This document shows positions 18,185 to 26,367 of a stretch of DNA of 33,300 bases, piece after piece; positions within the stretch are counted from its first letter, which is position 1; the number at the start of each line of letters is the position of its first letter. A program made the translations under genes and the position numbers. The notes beneath the pieces were generated by a model that had not been told where the DNA came from, did no database searches, and saw nothing but the letters and a program-made list of their open reading frames with translations. Source of the stretch: Lachnospiraceae bacterium (GTDB taxonomy: Bacteria > Bacillota > Clostridia > Lachnospirales > Lachnospiraceae); assembly GCA_022792535.1 (NCBI GenBank), contig JAAWBG010000023.1, positions 1 through 33,300 of the forward strand. The letters run 5' to 3'.

Positions 18185-19240
18185 ATGCAGACATGGGAAG
18201 ATTATGTGCGTAAAGTAGTACCTTATACACCAGGGGAACAGCCGAACCGCCCCAATATGATTAAGTTAAATACCAATGAAAACCCCTATCCCCCAGCTCC
18301 AGGGGCAGCAAGAGCGCTGAGAGAGTTGGACCTGGACAGTCTGAGACGGTATCCAGACCCGGCAGCCGGTGTGCTGGTGGAAGCCATTGGAGAATACTAT
18401 GGCCTGCCCAAACAGCAGGTATTTGTGGGGGTGGGATCAGATGATGTGCTGGCCATGAGTTTTTTAACCTTTTTTAACAGTAAAAAACCTGTGCTGTTTC
18501 CAGATATTACCTACTCTTTTTACGATGTGTGGGCGGATTTATACCGAATTCCCTATGAGTGTCCGCCTCTGGATGAGAATTTTCAGATTCTTACGGAGGA
18601 TTATCTAAGGGACTGCGGCGGTATTGTGATCCCTAATCCCAACGCGCCTACCGGAGTGGAGAAACCTCTGGAAGAATTAGAGCGGATCATTGCAGGAAAT
18701 CCAGAAGTAATTGTAATAATTGATGAAGCATATATTGACTTTGGAGGGACATCTGCGGTATCATTACTTCCGAAGTATGAAAATCTGCTGGTGGTACAGA
18801 CCTTTTCCAAGTCCAGGAGCCTTGCAGGTATGCGGATCGGGTATGCCATGGGAAATGAAAAACTGATTCGATATCTCAATGACGTGAAATATTCTTTTAA
18901 TTCTTATACCATGGATGTAACAGCTTTGGCGGCAGGTGTGGAAGCCTTGAAGGACGATACATATTTCAGAGAGACATTACAGAAAATAATAAATACCAGA
19001 GAGCGCACCAAGAGAGAGCTTCACAGATTGGGGTTTGTGTTTGCAGATTCCAAGAGCAACTTTATCTTTGCATCCCATCCAAAATGTCCGGCAAAAGAGA
19101 TCTTTGAGGCGTTAAAGAAAGAAGACATCTACGTACGTTATTTTCAAAAACCCAGAATTGATAATTATCTGCGGATTTCCATCGGTACGGATCAGGAGAT
19201 GGATGTTTTACTTGGTTTTCTGGAAGACTATTTAAAGTGA
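18185..19240 (+). CDS. hisC: histidinol-phosphate aminotransferase (HisC type)
   Basis: HisC converts imidazole-acetol phosphate and glutamate to histidinol phosphate; many Firmicute members also serve tyrosine and phenylalanine synthesis. The 351-residue product begins with the typical KLNTNENPYPPAPG (residues 27-40) and has RRYPDP, IPNPNAPTG (149-157), IIDEAYIDF, Lys209 in TFSKSRSLAGMRIGY and the terminal LRISIGT phosphate loop. No other his genes are present, so it is an orphan next to another aminotransferase and may have broader specificity (inference). The start ATG is 2 bases after the previous stop, with GGGAGGAATAG upstream. Confidence 0.88.
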   Translation: MQTWEDYVRKVVPYTPGEQPNRPNMIKLNTNENPYPPAPGAARALRELDLDSLRRYPDPAAGVLVEAIGEYYGLPKQQVFVGVGSDDVLAMSFLTFFNSKKPVLFPDITYSFYDVWADLYRIPYECPPLDENFQILTEDYLRDCGGIVIPNPNAPTGVEKPLEELERIIAGNPEVIVIIDEAYIDFGGTSAVSLLPKYENLLVVQTFSKSRSLAGMRIGYAMGNEKLIRYLNDVKYSFNSYTMDVTALAAGVEALKDDTYFRETLQKIINTRERTKRELHRLGFVFADSKSNFIFASHPKCPAKEIFEALKKEDIYVRYFQKPRIDNYLRISIGTDQEMDVLLGFLEDYLK

Positions 19241-19257
19241 AAGTTAGGAGAGAGTCT

Positions 19258-20106
19258 ATGATTCGAATGATTTTAAAAGGCGTTGTCATCGGAGTGGCAA
19301 ATATCATTCCTGGCGTCAGCGGCGGCACCATGGCGGTATCCATGGGGATTTATGACAAGATGATCCATGCGGCAACCCATCTGTTTTCCGAATTTAAGGA
19401 AAGCATGAAAGTACTGATTCCCATTGTGATCGGAGCGGCCCTTGGGGTGGTGGCTTTGGCCAGAATTATTGAGATCATGTTTGAAAATATTCCCTTTCAG
19501 ACCAATCTGCTGTTTATCGGTCTGATTCTGGGCGGCCTTCCGGCAATGACCAAAAAGGTAAAGGGAAAGACCATCCGGGCCGGTCATCTTCTGGCCTGTC
19601 TGCTCTTTTTTGCTATGGTAGTAGGGCTGGCAGTGATGGGAGAGCGAGAGGGAGCGGCAGCCGATCTGAGTTTTAACCTGCTAAATGTGATTAAATTGTT
19701 TGGTGTTGGAATTGTGGCTTCGGCTACTATGGTAATTCCCGGCGTCAGCGGTTCTATGATGTTGATGCTGATGGGATATTACAATCCTGTTTTAAGTGAG
19801 ATCAACCGTTTTATTGATAATCTTTTGGATTTTAATGTGCCAGGACTTTTAGAGGGATGCCTGGTGCTGGTTCCCTTTGGGATTGGCGTGGTAATAGGAA
19901 TTTTTGCCATTGCCAAAGTGATTGAGATTATATTTGAAAAGTTCCCCGAACATGCTTATTGGGCTATTATTGGTCTGATTGTGGCTTCTCCTATTGCTAT
20001 TTTGTTGATGAATGAGTTCGGTGCTATCAATGCAGTGGCAATTTTAACAGGAGTTTTTGCTCTGGCGGCGGGGGTGGTAATCGCTCTGAAGTTAGGAGAA
20101 GAGTGA
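19258..20106 (+). CDS. DUF368 polyprenyl-phosphate transporter (PopT-like)
   Basis: DUF368 proteins are polytopic membrane proteins; recent work identifies the family (PopT) as undecaprenyl-phosphate transporters that recycle the cell-wall lipid carrier across the membrane. The 282-residue product shows the internal duplication typical of the family: ANIIPGVSGGTMAVSMG near residue 15 and TMVIPGVSGSMMLMLMG near residue 160, with around eight hydrophobic segments. The start ATG 19258 follows TTAGGAGAG. A GTG at 19237 overlapping the hisC stop is also in frame but lacks a ribosome site. It seems to be cotranscribed with the upstream aminotransferases; there is no obvious functional link to them. 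Confidence 0.85.
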   Translation: MIRMILKGVVIGVANIIPGVSGGTMAVSMGIYDKMIHAATHLFSEFKESMKVLIPIVIGAALGVVALARIIEIMFENIPFQTNLLFIGLILGGLPAMTKKVKGKTIRAGHLLACLLFFAMVVGLAVMGEREGAAADLSFNLLNVIKLFGVGIVASATMVIPGVSGSMMLMLMGYYNPVLSEINRFIDNLLDFNVPGLLEGCLVLVPFGIGVVIGIFAIAKVIEIIFEKFPEHAYWAIIGLIVASPIAILLMNEFGAINAVAILTGVFALAAGVVIALKLGEE

Positions 20107-20167
20107 GAGAAGAGCCAAGCCAGAATGGAAGAATGGAAAATTCCGGCGGGCAGAAACGAGGGGACAA

Positions 20168-20446
20168 ATGACAGAAATAGAATATGGAATCATGTTCTAT
20201 CTAATCCTGATCAATATTATAGGATTTCTATTGATGGGACTGGATAAATGGAAAGCAAAAAACAAAAGATGGAGAATTTCAGAAAAGACCTTGTTTGGCA
20301 TAGGTATTCTGGGCGGAAGTATGGGAGCCTGGGTGGGAATGTATGCATTCCGCCATAAAACCAGACATTGGAATTTTGTAGTGGGAATGCCTGTAATTCT
20401 GGCAGTTCAGACGGGGATATTTTTCTTAGCTATGTTAAAAAAATAG
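20168..20446 (+). CDS. DUF1294 small membrane protein
   Basis: The 92-residue protein has three hydrophobic segments and the DUF1294 pattern: LMGLDKWKAKNKRWRISEKTL (DK-KA-x8-R-ISE), GGSMGAWVGMYAFRHKT (GG-x-GA-x8-RHK) and the following F-x2-G. The family is found across bacteria and its function is unknown. The start ATG 20168 has GAGGGGAC upstream. It sits 61 bases after the DUF368 gene and 39 bases before glyA, with no terminator between, so it may be carried on the same transcript. Confidence 0.85.
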   Translation: MTEIEYGIMFYLILINIIGFLLMGLDKWKAKNKRWRISEKTLFGIGILGGSMGAWVGMYAFRHKTRHWNFVVGMPVILAVQTGIFFLAMLKK

Positions 20447-20485
20447 CAAAGTGTACATATTAACAAAAGAAAGGAAGAAAAATCA

Positions 20486-21724
20486 ATGTATTCATTTGAG
20501 GAAGTAAAGAAAGCAGATCCCCAGGTGGCGGAAGCGATCACCGCGGAGATGGAGAGACAGAACAGCCATATTGAGCTGATTGCATCTGAAAATTGGGTCA
20601 GCAAGGCAGTTATGGCAGCGATGGGAAGTCCTATGACTAATAAATATGCAGAAGGGTATCCGGCAAAGCGGTATTACGGCGGCTGCGAGTGTGTGGATGT
20701 TGTGGAAAATCTGGCCATTGAACGGGCAAAAGAGTTGTTTGGATGCGAGTATGCCAATGTACAGCCTCATTCTGGCGCTCAGGCAAATATGGCGGTACAG
20801 TTTGCCATGTTGGAGCCGGGAGACACTGTCATGGGAATGAATTTAGATCATGGCGGACATCTGACTCATGGAAGTCCTGTAAATTTTTCCGGAACTTATT
20901 TCAATATTGTACCTTATGGCGTCAATGATGAAGGATTTATTGATTATGATAAAGTTCGTGAGACTGCACTGGAATGTAAGCCGAAGCTGATCATTGCCGG
21001 AGCCAGCGCTTATGCCAGAACCATTGATTTTAAACGTTTTCGTGAGATTGCAGAGGAAGCAGGAGCCTATCTGATGGTAGATATGGCGCATATTGCAGGA
21101 CTTGTGGCAGCAGGGCTTCATCCAAGCCCCATTCCCTATGCTCATGTGGTAACCACCACTACCCATAAGACGCTGCGGGGGCCAAGAGGAGGTATGATTC
21201 TTGCCAGCCAGGAGATGGCAGACAAGTTCAACTTTAACAAAGCTATTTTCCCAGGAACCCAAGGCGGTCCTCTGATGCATGTGATTGCAGCTAAGGCAGT
21301 GTGTTTGAAAGAGGCGTTAGACGACAGTTTTAAGACATATCAGCAGAATATTATAAAAAATGCCCAGGCATTGGCCCAGGGATTGAAGAATCGTGAAATC
21401 AAGCTGGTTTCCGATGGAACAGATAATCATCTGATGCTGGTAGATCTGACTCCTTACGATCTGACCGGAAAAGCATTGGAAAAATTATTGGATTCTGTTA
21501 ACATTACTTGTAATAAGAATACCATTCCCAACGATCCCAAATCTCCTTTTGTGACCAGCGGAATCAGACTGGGAACACCGGCTATCACTTCCAGAGGATT
21601 TACAGAGGCAGATATGGATAAAGTGGCAGAGTGTATTGCTAAAATGATCAAAGAAGGGGAGGCGGCTTCTGAAGAAGTACGCGGAATGGTAAAAGAACTG
21701 ACAGAAAAATACCCATTGGCATAA
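20486..21724 (+). CDS. glyA: serine hydroxymethyltransferase
   Basis: GlyA interconverts serine plus tetrahydrofolate with glycine plus methylene-tetrahydrofolate, the main source of one-carbon units. The 412-residue product has all the family blocks: LIASENWVS (31-39), [15 protein letters not shown] (52-66), [25 protein letters not shown] and the PLP Lys228 in [16 protein letters not shown]. The length is normal. The start ATG has AAAGGAAG upstream. The 3' end is unusual: the last codons and stop are followed by two further diverged copies of the same stretch (21730-21795). The operon ends at the long hairpin at 21818-21916. Confidence 0.97.
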   Translation: MYSFEEVKKADPQVAEAITAEMERQNSHIELIASENWVSKAVMAAMGSPMTNKYAEGYPAKRYYGGCECVDVVENLAIERAKELFGCEYANVQPHSGAQANMAVQFAMLEPGDTVMGMNLDHGGHLTHGSPVNFSGTYFNIVPYGVNDEGFIDYDKVRETALECKPKLIIAGASAYARTIDFKRFREIAEEAGAYLMVDMAHIAGLVAAGLHPSPIPYAHVVTTTTHKTLRGPRGGMILASQEMADKFNFNKAIFPGTQGGPLMHVIAAKAVCLKEALDDSFKTYQQNIIKNAQALAQGLKNREIKLVSDGTDNHLMLVDLTPYDLTGKALEKLLDSVNITCNKNTIPNDPKSPFVTSGIRLGTPAITSRGFTEADMDKVAECIAKMIKEGEAASEEVRGMVKELTEKYPLA

Positions 21725-21795
21725 AAGAGCTGAGAGAAAAATACTCATTTGACATAAAAGAGCCGACCAAAAAATATCCATCGGCGGAAAAGAAC
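21698..21795 (+). repeat. tandem duplication of the glyA 3' end
   Basis: Three imperfect copies of a 32-33 base unit begin at 21698, 21730 and 21763. The first encodes the GlyA C-terminus LTEKYPLA plus its stop. The second and third would encode LREKYSFD and PTKKYPSA in a shifted frame but lie beyond the stop. The copies have diverged at several bases, so the duplication is not recent. Confidence 0.7.
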
Positions 21796-21817
21796 GGGAT
21801 AAAATGATAGGATAAAA

Positions 21818-21921
21818 GGGGCTGTTGCAAAATGGCAGATTCCTACAAGATAATGTGCAAATATGATTGCTGTTATAACCATATCTTGTAGAACTGCCAT
21901 ATTTTGCAACGGCCCCTTTTT
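21818..21921. terminator. long hairpin terminator between glyA and the chemoreceptor gene
   Basis: GGGGCTGTTGCAAAAT (from 21818) pairs with ATTTTGCAACGGCCCC (to 21916). A further inner match joins GGCAG and CTACAAGAT with ATCTTGTAG and CTGCC, giving a stem of over 30 bp with few bulges. TTTTT follows on the plus strand and AAAA precedes it, so it can end both glyA (plus) and the convergent receptor gene (minus). It is longer than a usual terminator and could derive from a palindromic repeat element. Confidence 0.8.
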
Positions 21922-21956
21922 CATGTTATGGATTCATAACATTGTCCAGCCTTTCA

Positions 21957-23642
21957 TTAATGATGTTTGCGCAGACGGAATTTATGTACAGAGACTTTTA
22001 ATTCTTCTGATTGATTCTGCAGTTCTCGAGCAGAGGCGGCAGATTTCTCAGCAGTGCTGGCATTGGTCTGTACAACGCCTGCGATCTGTTCCATGCCTGC
22101 GGTGAGCTGATGGAGTGCCTGGGACTGCTGAGTGGCGGAACCTGCGATCTGTTCGATCAGATCCGTTGCTTGTTTTGCGCCTACCATAACATCGGCCAGG
22201 GAACTGGTGGTATCTGCAGTCAATTCGGTTCCGTGTTTGATCATTCGAATGGAATTTTCGATCAATTCTGTAATATCCTTTGCGGAAGCAGAGCTTTTAT
22301 TGGCCAGGCTCTGTACTTCTTCAGCCACAACTGCGAAGCCTTTTCCCGACTCTCCGGCACGTGCAGCTTCCACTGCGGCATTCAAAGCCAGGATATTGGT
22401 CTGGAAAGAAATATCTTCAATGGTTTTGATAATTCCGCCGATTTCCTGGGAAGCGTTGGAAATGTCGTTCATTGCGGCGGTCAGGTCCTCCATCTTATCA
22501 TTACTTGCAAGAAGAAGGGCGGCGGCGCTTGTGGAACATTTCTGAGCGGTATCTGCATCAGAAGAGGTACGATCCACCTGGACGGATAATTCCTGGATGC
22601 TGGCAGATAATTCCTGAACAGCAGAGGCCTGGGCAACAACGCCATTAGAGAGAACAGCGGCGTCAGAGGCCATTTTTCTGGATTCCTCAGAAACATGTTC
22701 TGCAGTGAGATTGATACGGGAAAGAGCCAGGTTAAGGGAATCTAAGATCTGGCGCATTGCATCCCGAATGGGTAAAAACTCTCCCCGGTAGTCGTCTCCA
22801 ATCACAAGGTCCATATTTCCCTGGGCCATCTCTGATAATTTTGAGTCAATATCATGAATATATTTTTTCAGTTCCCGTTTGGTCTCATGAATGGATTCTA
22901 CCAGCATACCAATCTCAGAAGTGTTGGACTTCAGCGGGAAGTCTGCAGAGAGATTTCCCTGAGAGATCTCGCTCATCTGATCCCGGACAGTAATGACAGG
23001 ACGCAGTACCCGTCTCTTAATAATAATCATGCTAAGAAGCTGGATCACCCCTACAACCACCAGTGCGACAATCATTTCGACCTTTATGGAAGCGGATTTT
23101 TGAAGCAAAGTCTCTACTTCGGCGCCTGTTCTTTTATCCAGATCAGCAAGAAACTGCTCTTTCAGAGCATTGATCTGTGCGATGGAAGAGTTATATTCTT
23201 CTCCATATACATAATCCAGCGCTTCCTGCATATTGCCTTCCTGTACATGCTTCATGGCTTCGTCTTCCAGGGGAACCAGCGTATTGGACAGATCGGACAT
23301 ATCGTCGATCATTTTCTGTTCTTCTTTTGTGATACCGATTTTCTGCATGGCTTCAACGCCTTTGTCACGGTTTTTCAGATTATCCACCTCATTCCAATAA
23401 TTGTCATAATGTTCCTGCTGGCCGGTGGAAGCGAAAGCACGGACTTCATTGGTGAGATAAGCGGATCCATTCATAAACCGATTGGCATTGTAAGTCAGAA
23501 GAAACCGATCTTCGCTGGCCTGGTTCAGTTTATTGCTCACTCTGCTGTATGACGTCAGAGAAAAGATCAAAAATAAAAGCGCGAGAATGGAGATCCCGTT
23601 TAGAATAAAGGTGAGTGTAGATTGGTTGATAGATTTTTTCAT
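21957..23642 (-). CDS. methyl-accepting chemotaxis protein
   Basis: This transmembrane chemoreceptor senses extracellular signals and controls CheA through CheW. The 561-residue product has TM1 (about residues 11-32), an extracellular helical domain of about 150 residues resembling the four-helix-bundle (4HB_MCP) type, TM2 (about 187-209), HAMP (about 210-262) and a long coiled-coil signalling domain. The hairpin tip is [31 protein letters not shown], given here only as the highly conserved core [19 protein letters not shown]. The protein ends in a basic FRLRKHH with no CheR-binding pentapeptide. The start ATG has GGGAGGAG 7-14 bases upstream. It is the only minus-strand gene in the window, and no other chemotaxis or flagellar gene is nearby. 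Confidence 0.94.
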   Translation of the reverse strand: MKKSINQSTLTFILNGISILALLFLIFSLTSYSRVSNKLNQASEDRFLLTYNANRFMNGSAYLTNEVRAFASTGQQEHYDNYWNEVDNLKNRDKGVEAMQKIGITKEEQKMIDDMSDLSNTLVPLEDEAMKHVQEGNMQEALDYVYGEEYNSSIAQINALKEQFLADLDKRTGAEVETLLQKSASIKVEMIVALVVVGVIQLLSMIIIKRRVLRPVITVRDQMSEISQGNLSADFPLKSNTSEIGMLVESIHETKRELKKYIHDIDSKLSEMAQGNMDLVIGDDYRGEFLPIRDAMRQILDSLNLALSRINLTAEHVSEESRKMASDAAVLSNGVVAQASAVQELSASIQELSVQVDRTSSDADTAQKCSTSAAALLLASNDKMEDLTAAMNDISNASQEIGGIIKTIEDISFQTNILALNAAVEAARAGESGKGFAVVAEEVQSLANKSSASAKDITELIENSIRMIKHGTELTADTTSSLADVMVGAKQATDLIEQIAGSATQQSQALHQLTAGMEQIAGVVQTNASTAEKSAASARELQNQSEELKVSVHKFRLRKHH

Positions 23643-23722
23643 TTTGCCCGCTCCTCCCGGTGTAATACTAAAATTTTTTCGCCAAAAATGTATGTGATTG
23701 AATATTAATAATTATTCAATCA

Positions 23723-23752
23723 AGTATACTTTTAGTTTACAGAAAATAACAA
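23723..23752 (-). promoter_or_regulatory. probable sigma-A promoter of the chemoreceptor gene
   Basis: On the minus strand TTGTTA (complement of 23747-23752) and TATACT (complement of 23723-23728) are 18 bp apart, about 80 bases upstream of the start codon. No match to a flagellar sigma-28 promoter (GCCGATAA box) was found, which suggests housekeeping expression. Confidence 0.45.
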
Positions 23753-23841
23753 TAAATTTCAAGACATAAATCTAAAATTAGAATGGAAATTTAAGGCGGG
23801 AAAAGGAGGCGGACAGGCCGGCAATTGAATTTTGAAATGGA

Positions 23842-23895
23842 GATCAGGGTGTCAAAAACATCTTTGGTGCGCAGCACCCTTTTGCCACCCTAATC
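23842..23895. mobile_element. MITE-like inverted-repeat element (short form)
   Basis: GATCAGGGTGTCAAAA (23842-23857) and TTTTGCCACCCTAATC (23880-23895) are inverted repeats matching the ends of the element at 8565-8685. The inner part, built on CTTTGGTGCGCAGCACCC, corresponds to the outer stem of the long form without its inner AT-rich hairpin. It is flanked by AAATGGA (23835-23841) and AAATGAA (23896-23902), a probable 7-bp target duplication with one change. It encodes nothing. Confidence 0.7.
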
Positions 23896-24070
23896 AAATG
23901 AAGCAATGTCCAAGGCAGTCTATGTTAAGAAAATATTAAGAAATTTTGTTAGGATTTATCATCGTTTTGTGATAAGATGGATAAGGAACATTAGTAGCAG
24001 ACATAAGATAGGAGATGAATGTGAAGAACATCTCAATCGTGATAAATTGATTGGAAAGGATTTGCAAATT
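23896..24070 (+). other. noncoding leader region before the exporter operon
   Basis: I see no gene here. TTGTTA (23947-23952) with GATAAG 18 bp downstream (23971-23976) is a possible weak promoter. Two small stems are visible: TTATCA with TGATAA (23957-23976) and GAGATG with CATCTC (about 24012-24034). An open frame of 69 codons crosses the stretch but has no ribosome site and runs into the palindromic array. Confidence 0.35.
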
Positions 24071-24137
24071 CATACCTTATTTGAATATAGCAGCTCAATA
24101 AGTATACCTTATTGAAATTAAGTTCAATAAGTATAAG
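24071..24137 (+). promoter_or_regulatory. promoter with iterated palindromic operator for the exporter operon
   Basis: Four half-sites related to TTCAATAAGGTAT alternate in orientation: ATACCTTATTTGAA (24072-24085), CAATAAGTATAC and ATACCTTATTGAA (together forming the palindrome CAATAAGTATACCTTATTG at 24096-24114), then TTCAATAAGTATA (24123-24135). TTGAAT (24081-24086) and TATACC (24103-24108), 16 bp apart, form a possible promoter inside the array, so a bound repressor would cover the -10 box. The ATG of the first adaptor is at 24154. No regulator gene lies next to it. Confidence 0.6.
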
Positions 24138-24153
24138 TTTTAGGAGGAAAAAG

Positions 24154-25650
24154 ATGGATAAGAAAAAAATAGGCATAATTGCGGCGGCAGTGATTGTGAT
24201 TGCAGCGGCGGCAGGCGGAGGCGCATGGTATCTGCTGAAAGGAAATGGCGGAGGCGGAAGCAGTACGGATAAAGTGTATGTGGAGTCTGTGTCATCTTTG
24301 AATTCTTCCGGATCTGGAAGCCAGAACCGTTATTCTGGCGTGGTGGAAGCACAGGAGACTTGGGAGGTAAACAAGGAATCGGAAAGAGAAGTAAAAGAAG
24401 TTTTTGTGAAAGAAGGAGATACCGTAGAACAGGGAACGCCTTTATTTGAATACGATATGGAAGAAGCAAAAACAGAAGTACAGCAGGCGGAGCTGGAACT
24501 GGAAGGAATGAGAAATGAGATTACCAGTCTCCAGAGCCAGATCAATCAGCTCAGCCAGGAAAAAAATGCAGCTTCTGAGGAAGATAAGTTTGAGTATACT
24601 GCCGAGATACAGGAAAAACAAAACAGTATTAAGCAGACAGAGTATAATATCGAGAGCAAGAAGGTGGAGATACAAAAGAAAAAAGAGTCCATTGAGCATG
24701 CGGTAGTTACCAGTGAGATTGCAGGTGTGGTAAAATCCATCAACGATTCTGGTATGGATTCCATGACAGGAGAGACAGCCGCTTATATGACGGTGCTGGC
24801 AGTGGGAGATTATCGGGTAAAAGGAACTGTCAGCGAGACCAACATCCAGATGCTCTCTGAGGAACAGCCGGTGATTCTTCGCTCCAGAGTAGATGAGGAA
24901 CAGACCTGGAAGGGAACCATTAGCAAAATTGATACTCAAAATGAAGTAAAGAATGACAATGAGACGTATTATGATTCTGGAAGCGGAAGCGAGAAAGCCA
25001 CAAAATATCCTTTTTACATTACTTTGGAATCCACAGAGGGCCTTATGATGGGACAACATCTGTTTATTGAGCTGGATATGGGACAGACAGAGCAGAAAGA
25101 AGGAATCTGGCTTTTTGAAGGATATATTGTAACGGAAGGCGAAAAGTCTTATGTGTGGGCTGCAAATGACAGAAACCGTCTGGAAAAACGAGAAGTGGAA
25201 TTAGGAGAATATGATGAGGAGTTGGGCGAGTATGAGATTCTGTCAGGGCTGAAAGAAGACGACGCCATTGCCTTTCCGATGGAAGGCTTGTATGAAGGGG
25301 TAGCTGCAGTGACAGACGCCTCAGAAGTGGATTATGATTCCCCCCTTTATAACCAGGAAGGCGAGGAACAGCCGGAGGACGGAGAAATGCCAGGGGAAGA
25401 TACGATGCCGGAAGGCGGAGAAATGCCAGGGGAAGATATGATGCTGGAAGACGGAGAACTGTCCGACGGAGATATAGTGCCGGAAGGCGGAGAACAGTCT
25501 GAGGATGGAAAAGACCAGGAAGGTGATGGAAGTTCGGAAGAGAGTTCAGAGACAGGAGAATCAGAAGAGGGCGGAGAAGATTTCAATGCAGAAGACGCTC
25601 CCAAAGAAGGAAAATTTGCAGGGGAGGAGACCCTGCGCGAGGGTAACTAG
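24154..25650 (+). CDS. exporter membrane-fusion/adaptor protein (MacA/HlyD-like) with acidic repeat tail
   Basis: Adaptor proteins of this type sit outside the membrane on MacB-like ABC transporters. The 498-residue product has an N-terminal anchor (about residues 6-27), a split lipoyl-like domain around VKEVFVKEGDTVEQGTPLFEY (80-100) and SEIAGVVKSI (188-197), a coiled-coil hairpin between them (about 102-182) and a beta-barrel part (about 200-390). The C-terminal ~95 residues are unusual: very acidic and rich in Gly, Glu, Asp and Met, with 12-residue repeats. The ATG 24154 follows TTAGGAGG by 6 bases. It is the first gene of a four-gene operon with an ATPase, a second adaptor and a permease. 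Confidence 0.88.
   Translation: MDKKKIGIIAAAVIVIAAAAGGGAWYLLKGNGGGGSSTDKVYVESVSSLNSSGSGSQNRYSGVVEAQETWEVNKESEREVKEVFVKEGDTVEQGTPLFEYDMEEAKTEVQQAELELEGMRNEITSLQSQINQLSQEKNAASEEDKFEYTAEIQEKQNSIKQTEYNIESKKVEIQKKKESIEHAVVTSEIAGVVKSINDSGMDSMTGETAAYMTVLAVGDYRVKGTVSETNIQMLSEEQPVILRSRVDEEQTWKGTISKIDTQNEVKNDNETYYDSGSGSEKATKYPFYITLESTEGLMMGQHLFIELDMGQTEQKEGIWLFEGYIVTEGEKSYVWAANDRNRLEKREVELGEYDEELGEYEILSGLKEDDAIAFPMEGLYEGVAAVTDASEVDYDSPLYNQEGEEQPEDGEMPGEDTMPEGGEMPGEDMMLEDGELSDGDIVPEGGEQSEDGKDQEGDGSSEESSETGESEEGGEDFNAEDAPKEGKFAGEETLREGN
25381..25524 (+). repeat. 36-bp tandem repeats coding for 12-residue acidic units
   Basis: Four in-frame units of 36 bases begin at 25381, 25417, 25453 and 25489. They encode GEMPGEDTMPEG, GEMPGEDMMLED, GELSDGDIVPEG and GEQSEDGKDQEG. 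The first two are close at the DNA level and the later ones increasingly diverged, as expected for growth and decay of a coding minisatellite. Unit number may vary between strains. Confidence 0.8.
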
Positions 25651-25674
25651 AAGAATGCCTAGAGGAGAACAGGA

Positions 25675-26367
25675 ATGATATTAGATTTACAGAATATATA
25701 TAAGGATTATCAGCAGGATAAATTGGTAGTTCCAGTGTTGAAAGATGTTTCCCTTCAGGTAGAGGAGGGAGAGTATGTGGCGATTATGGGGCCTTCCGGT
25801 TCCGGGAAGACAACTCTGATGAATATTATTGGATGTCTGGACCGTCCTACTTCCGGGTCTTATCAGCTTGCAGGGGAAGATGTTCTGCAGTGCAAAGATA
25901 AAGACATGTCAGATCTGCGTCTGCGCAGCATTGGATTTGTGTTCCAGAGTTTTCATCTTCTTTCCAGACAGACCGCCTTGGATAATGTGGCGCTGCCATT
26001 GAGTTATGCGGGAATCCGAAAAAAGGAACGAAGACAACGGGCAGTACAGGCTTTAGAGCGCGTGGGCCTTGGAGATCGGGTCAGTTTCAAACCTACACAG
26101 TTGTCCGGCGGACAGAAACAGCGTGTAGCCATTGCAAGAGCTATGGTGAACAACCCTAAGATTCTTTTGGCGGATGAGCCTACAGGAGCTTTAGATTCCA
26201 AATCGGGAGAACAGATTATGGAGTTGTTTCAGAAGCTGAATGACGAGGGGGTGACCGTGGTTATGATCACTCATGACAGAAATATTGCCTCCAATGCAAA
26301 ACGGATCGTACACATTATTGACGGTATGATCACAGAAGAGAACCATAAGGAGGAAGCAGATGAATAA
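25675..26367 (+). CDS. ABC transporter ATP-binding protein (MacB/LolD type)
   Basis: This cytoplasmic ATPase powers the exporter. The 230-residue product has Walker A GPSGSGKTT (39-47), a Q-loop at FVFQSFHLL, signature LSGGQKQ (143-149), Walker B ILLADEPTG with Glu168, and the switch His in VMITHD. The short length and the MacB/LolD-type spacing fit a partner of the FtsX-like permease at 28023. The start ATG has AGGAG about 9 bases upstream. Its end overlaps the second adaptor by 8 bases, so translation is coupled. Confidence 0.95.
   Translation: MILDLQNIYKDYQQDKLVVPVLKDVSLQVEEGEYVAIMGPSGSGKTTLMNIIGCLDRPTSGSYQLAGEDVLQCKDKDMSDLRLRSIGFVFQSFHLLSRQTALDNVALPLSYAGIRKKERRQRAVQALERVGLGDRVSFKPTQLSGGQKQRVAIARAMVNNPKILLADEPTGALDSKSGEQIMELFQKLNDEGVTVVMITHDRNIASNAKRIVHIIDGMITEENHKEEADE

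Noticed and set aside
22011-23552. Plus-strand frames of 192 and 232 codons
   Set aside because: They are antisense to the chemoreceptor gene, whose domains are fully conserved; the plus-strand products look random.
23906-24115. 69-codon frame before the exporter operon
   Set aside because: No ribosome site; it ends inside the palindromic regulatory array and has no family features.
25381-25524. CRISPR-like regular repeats
   Set aside because: The units are contiguous, in frame and coding, with no spacers; they form a protein repeat.
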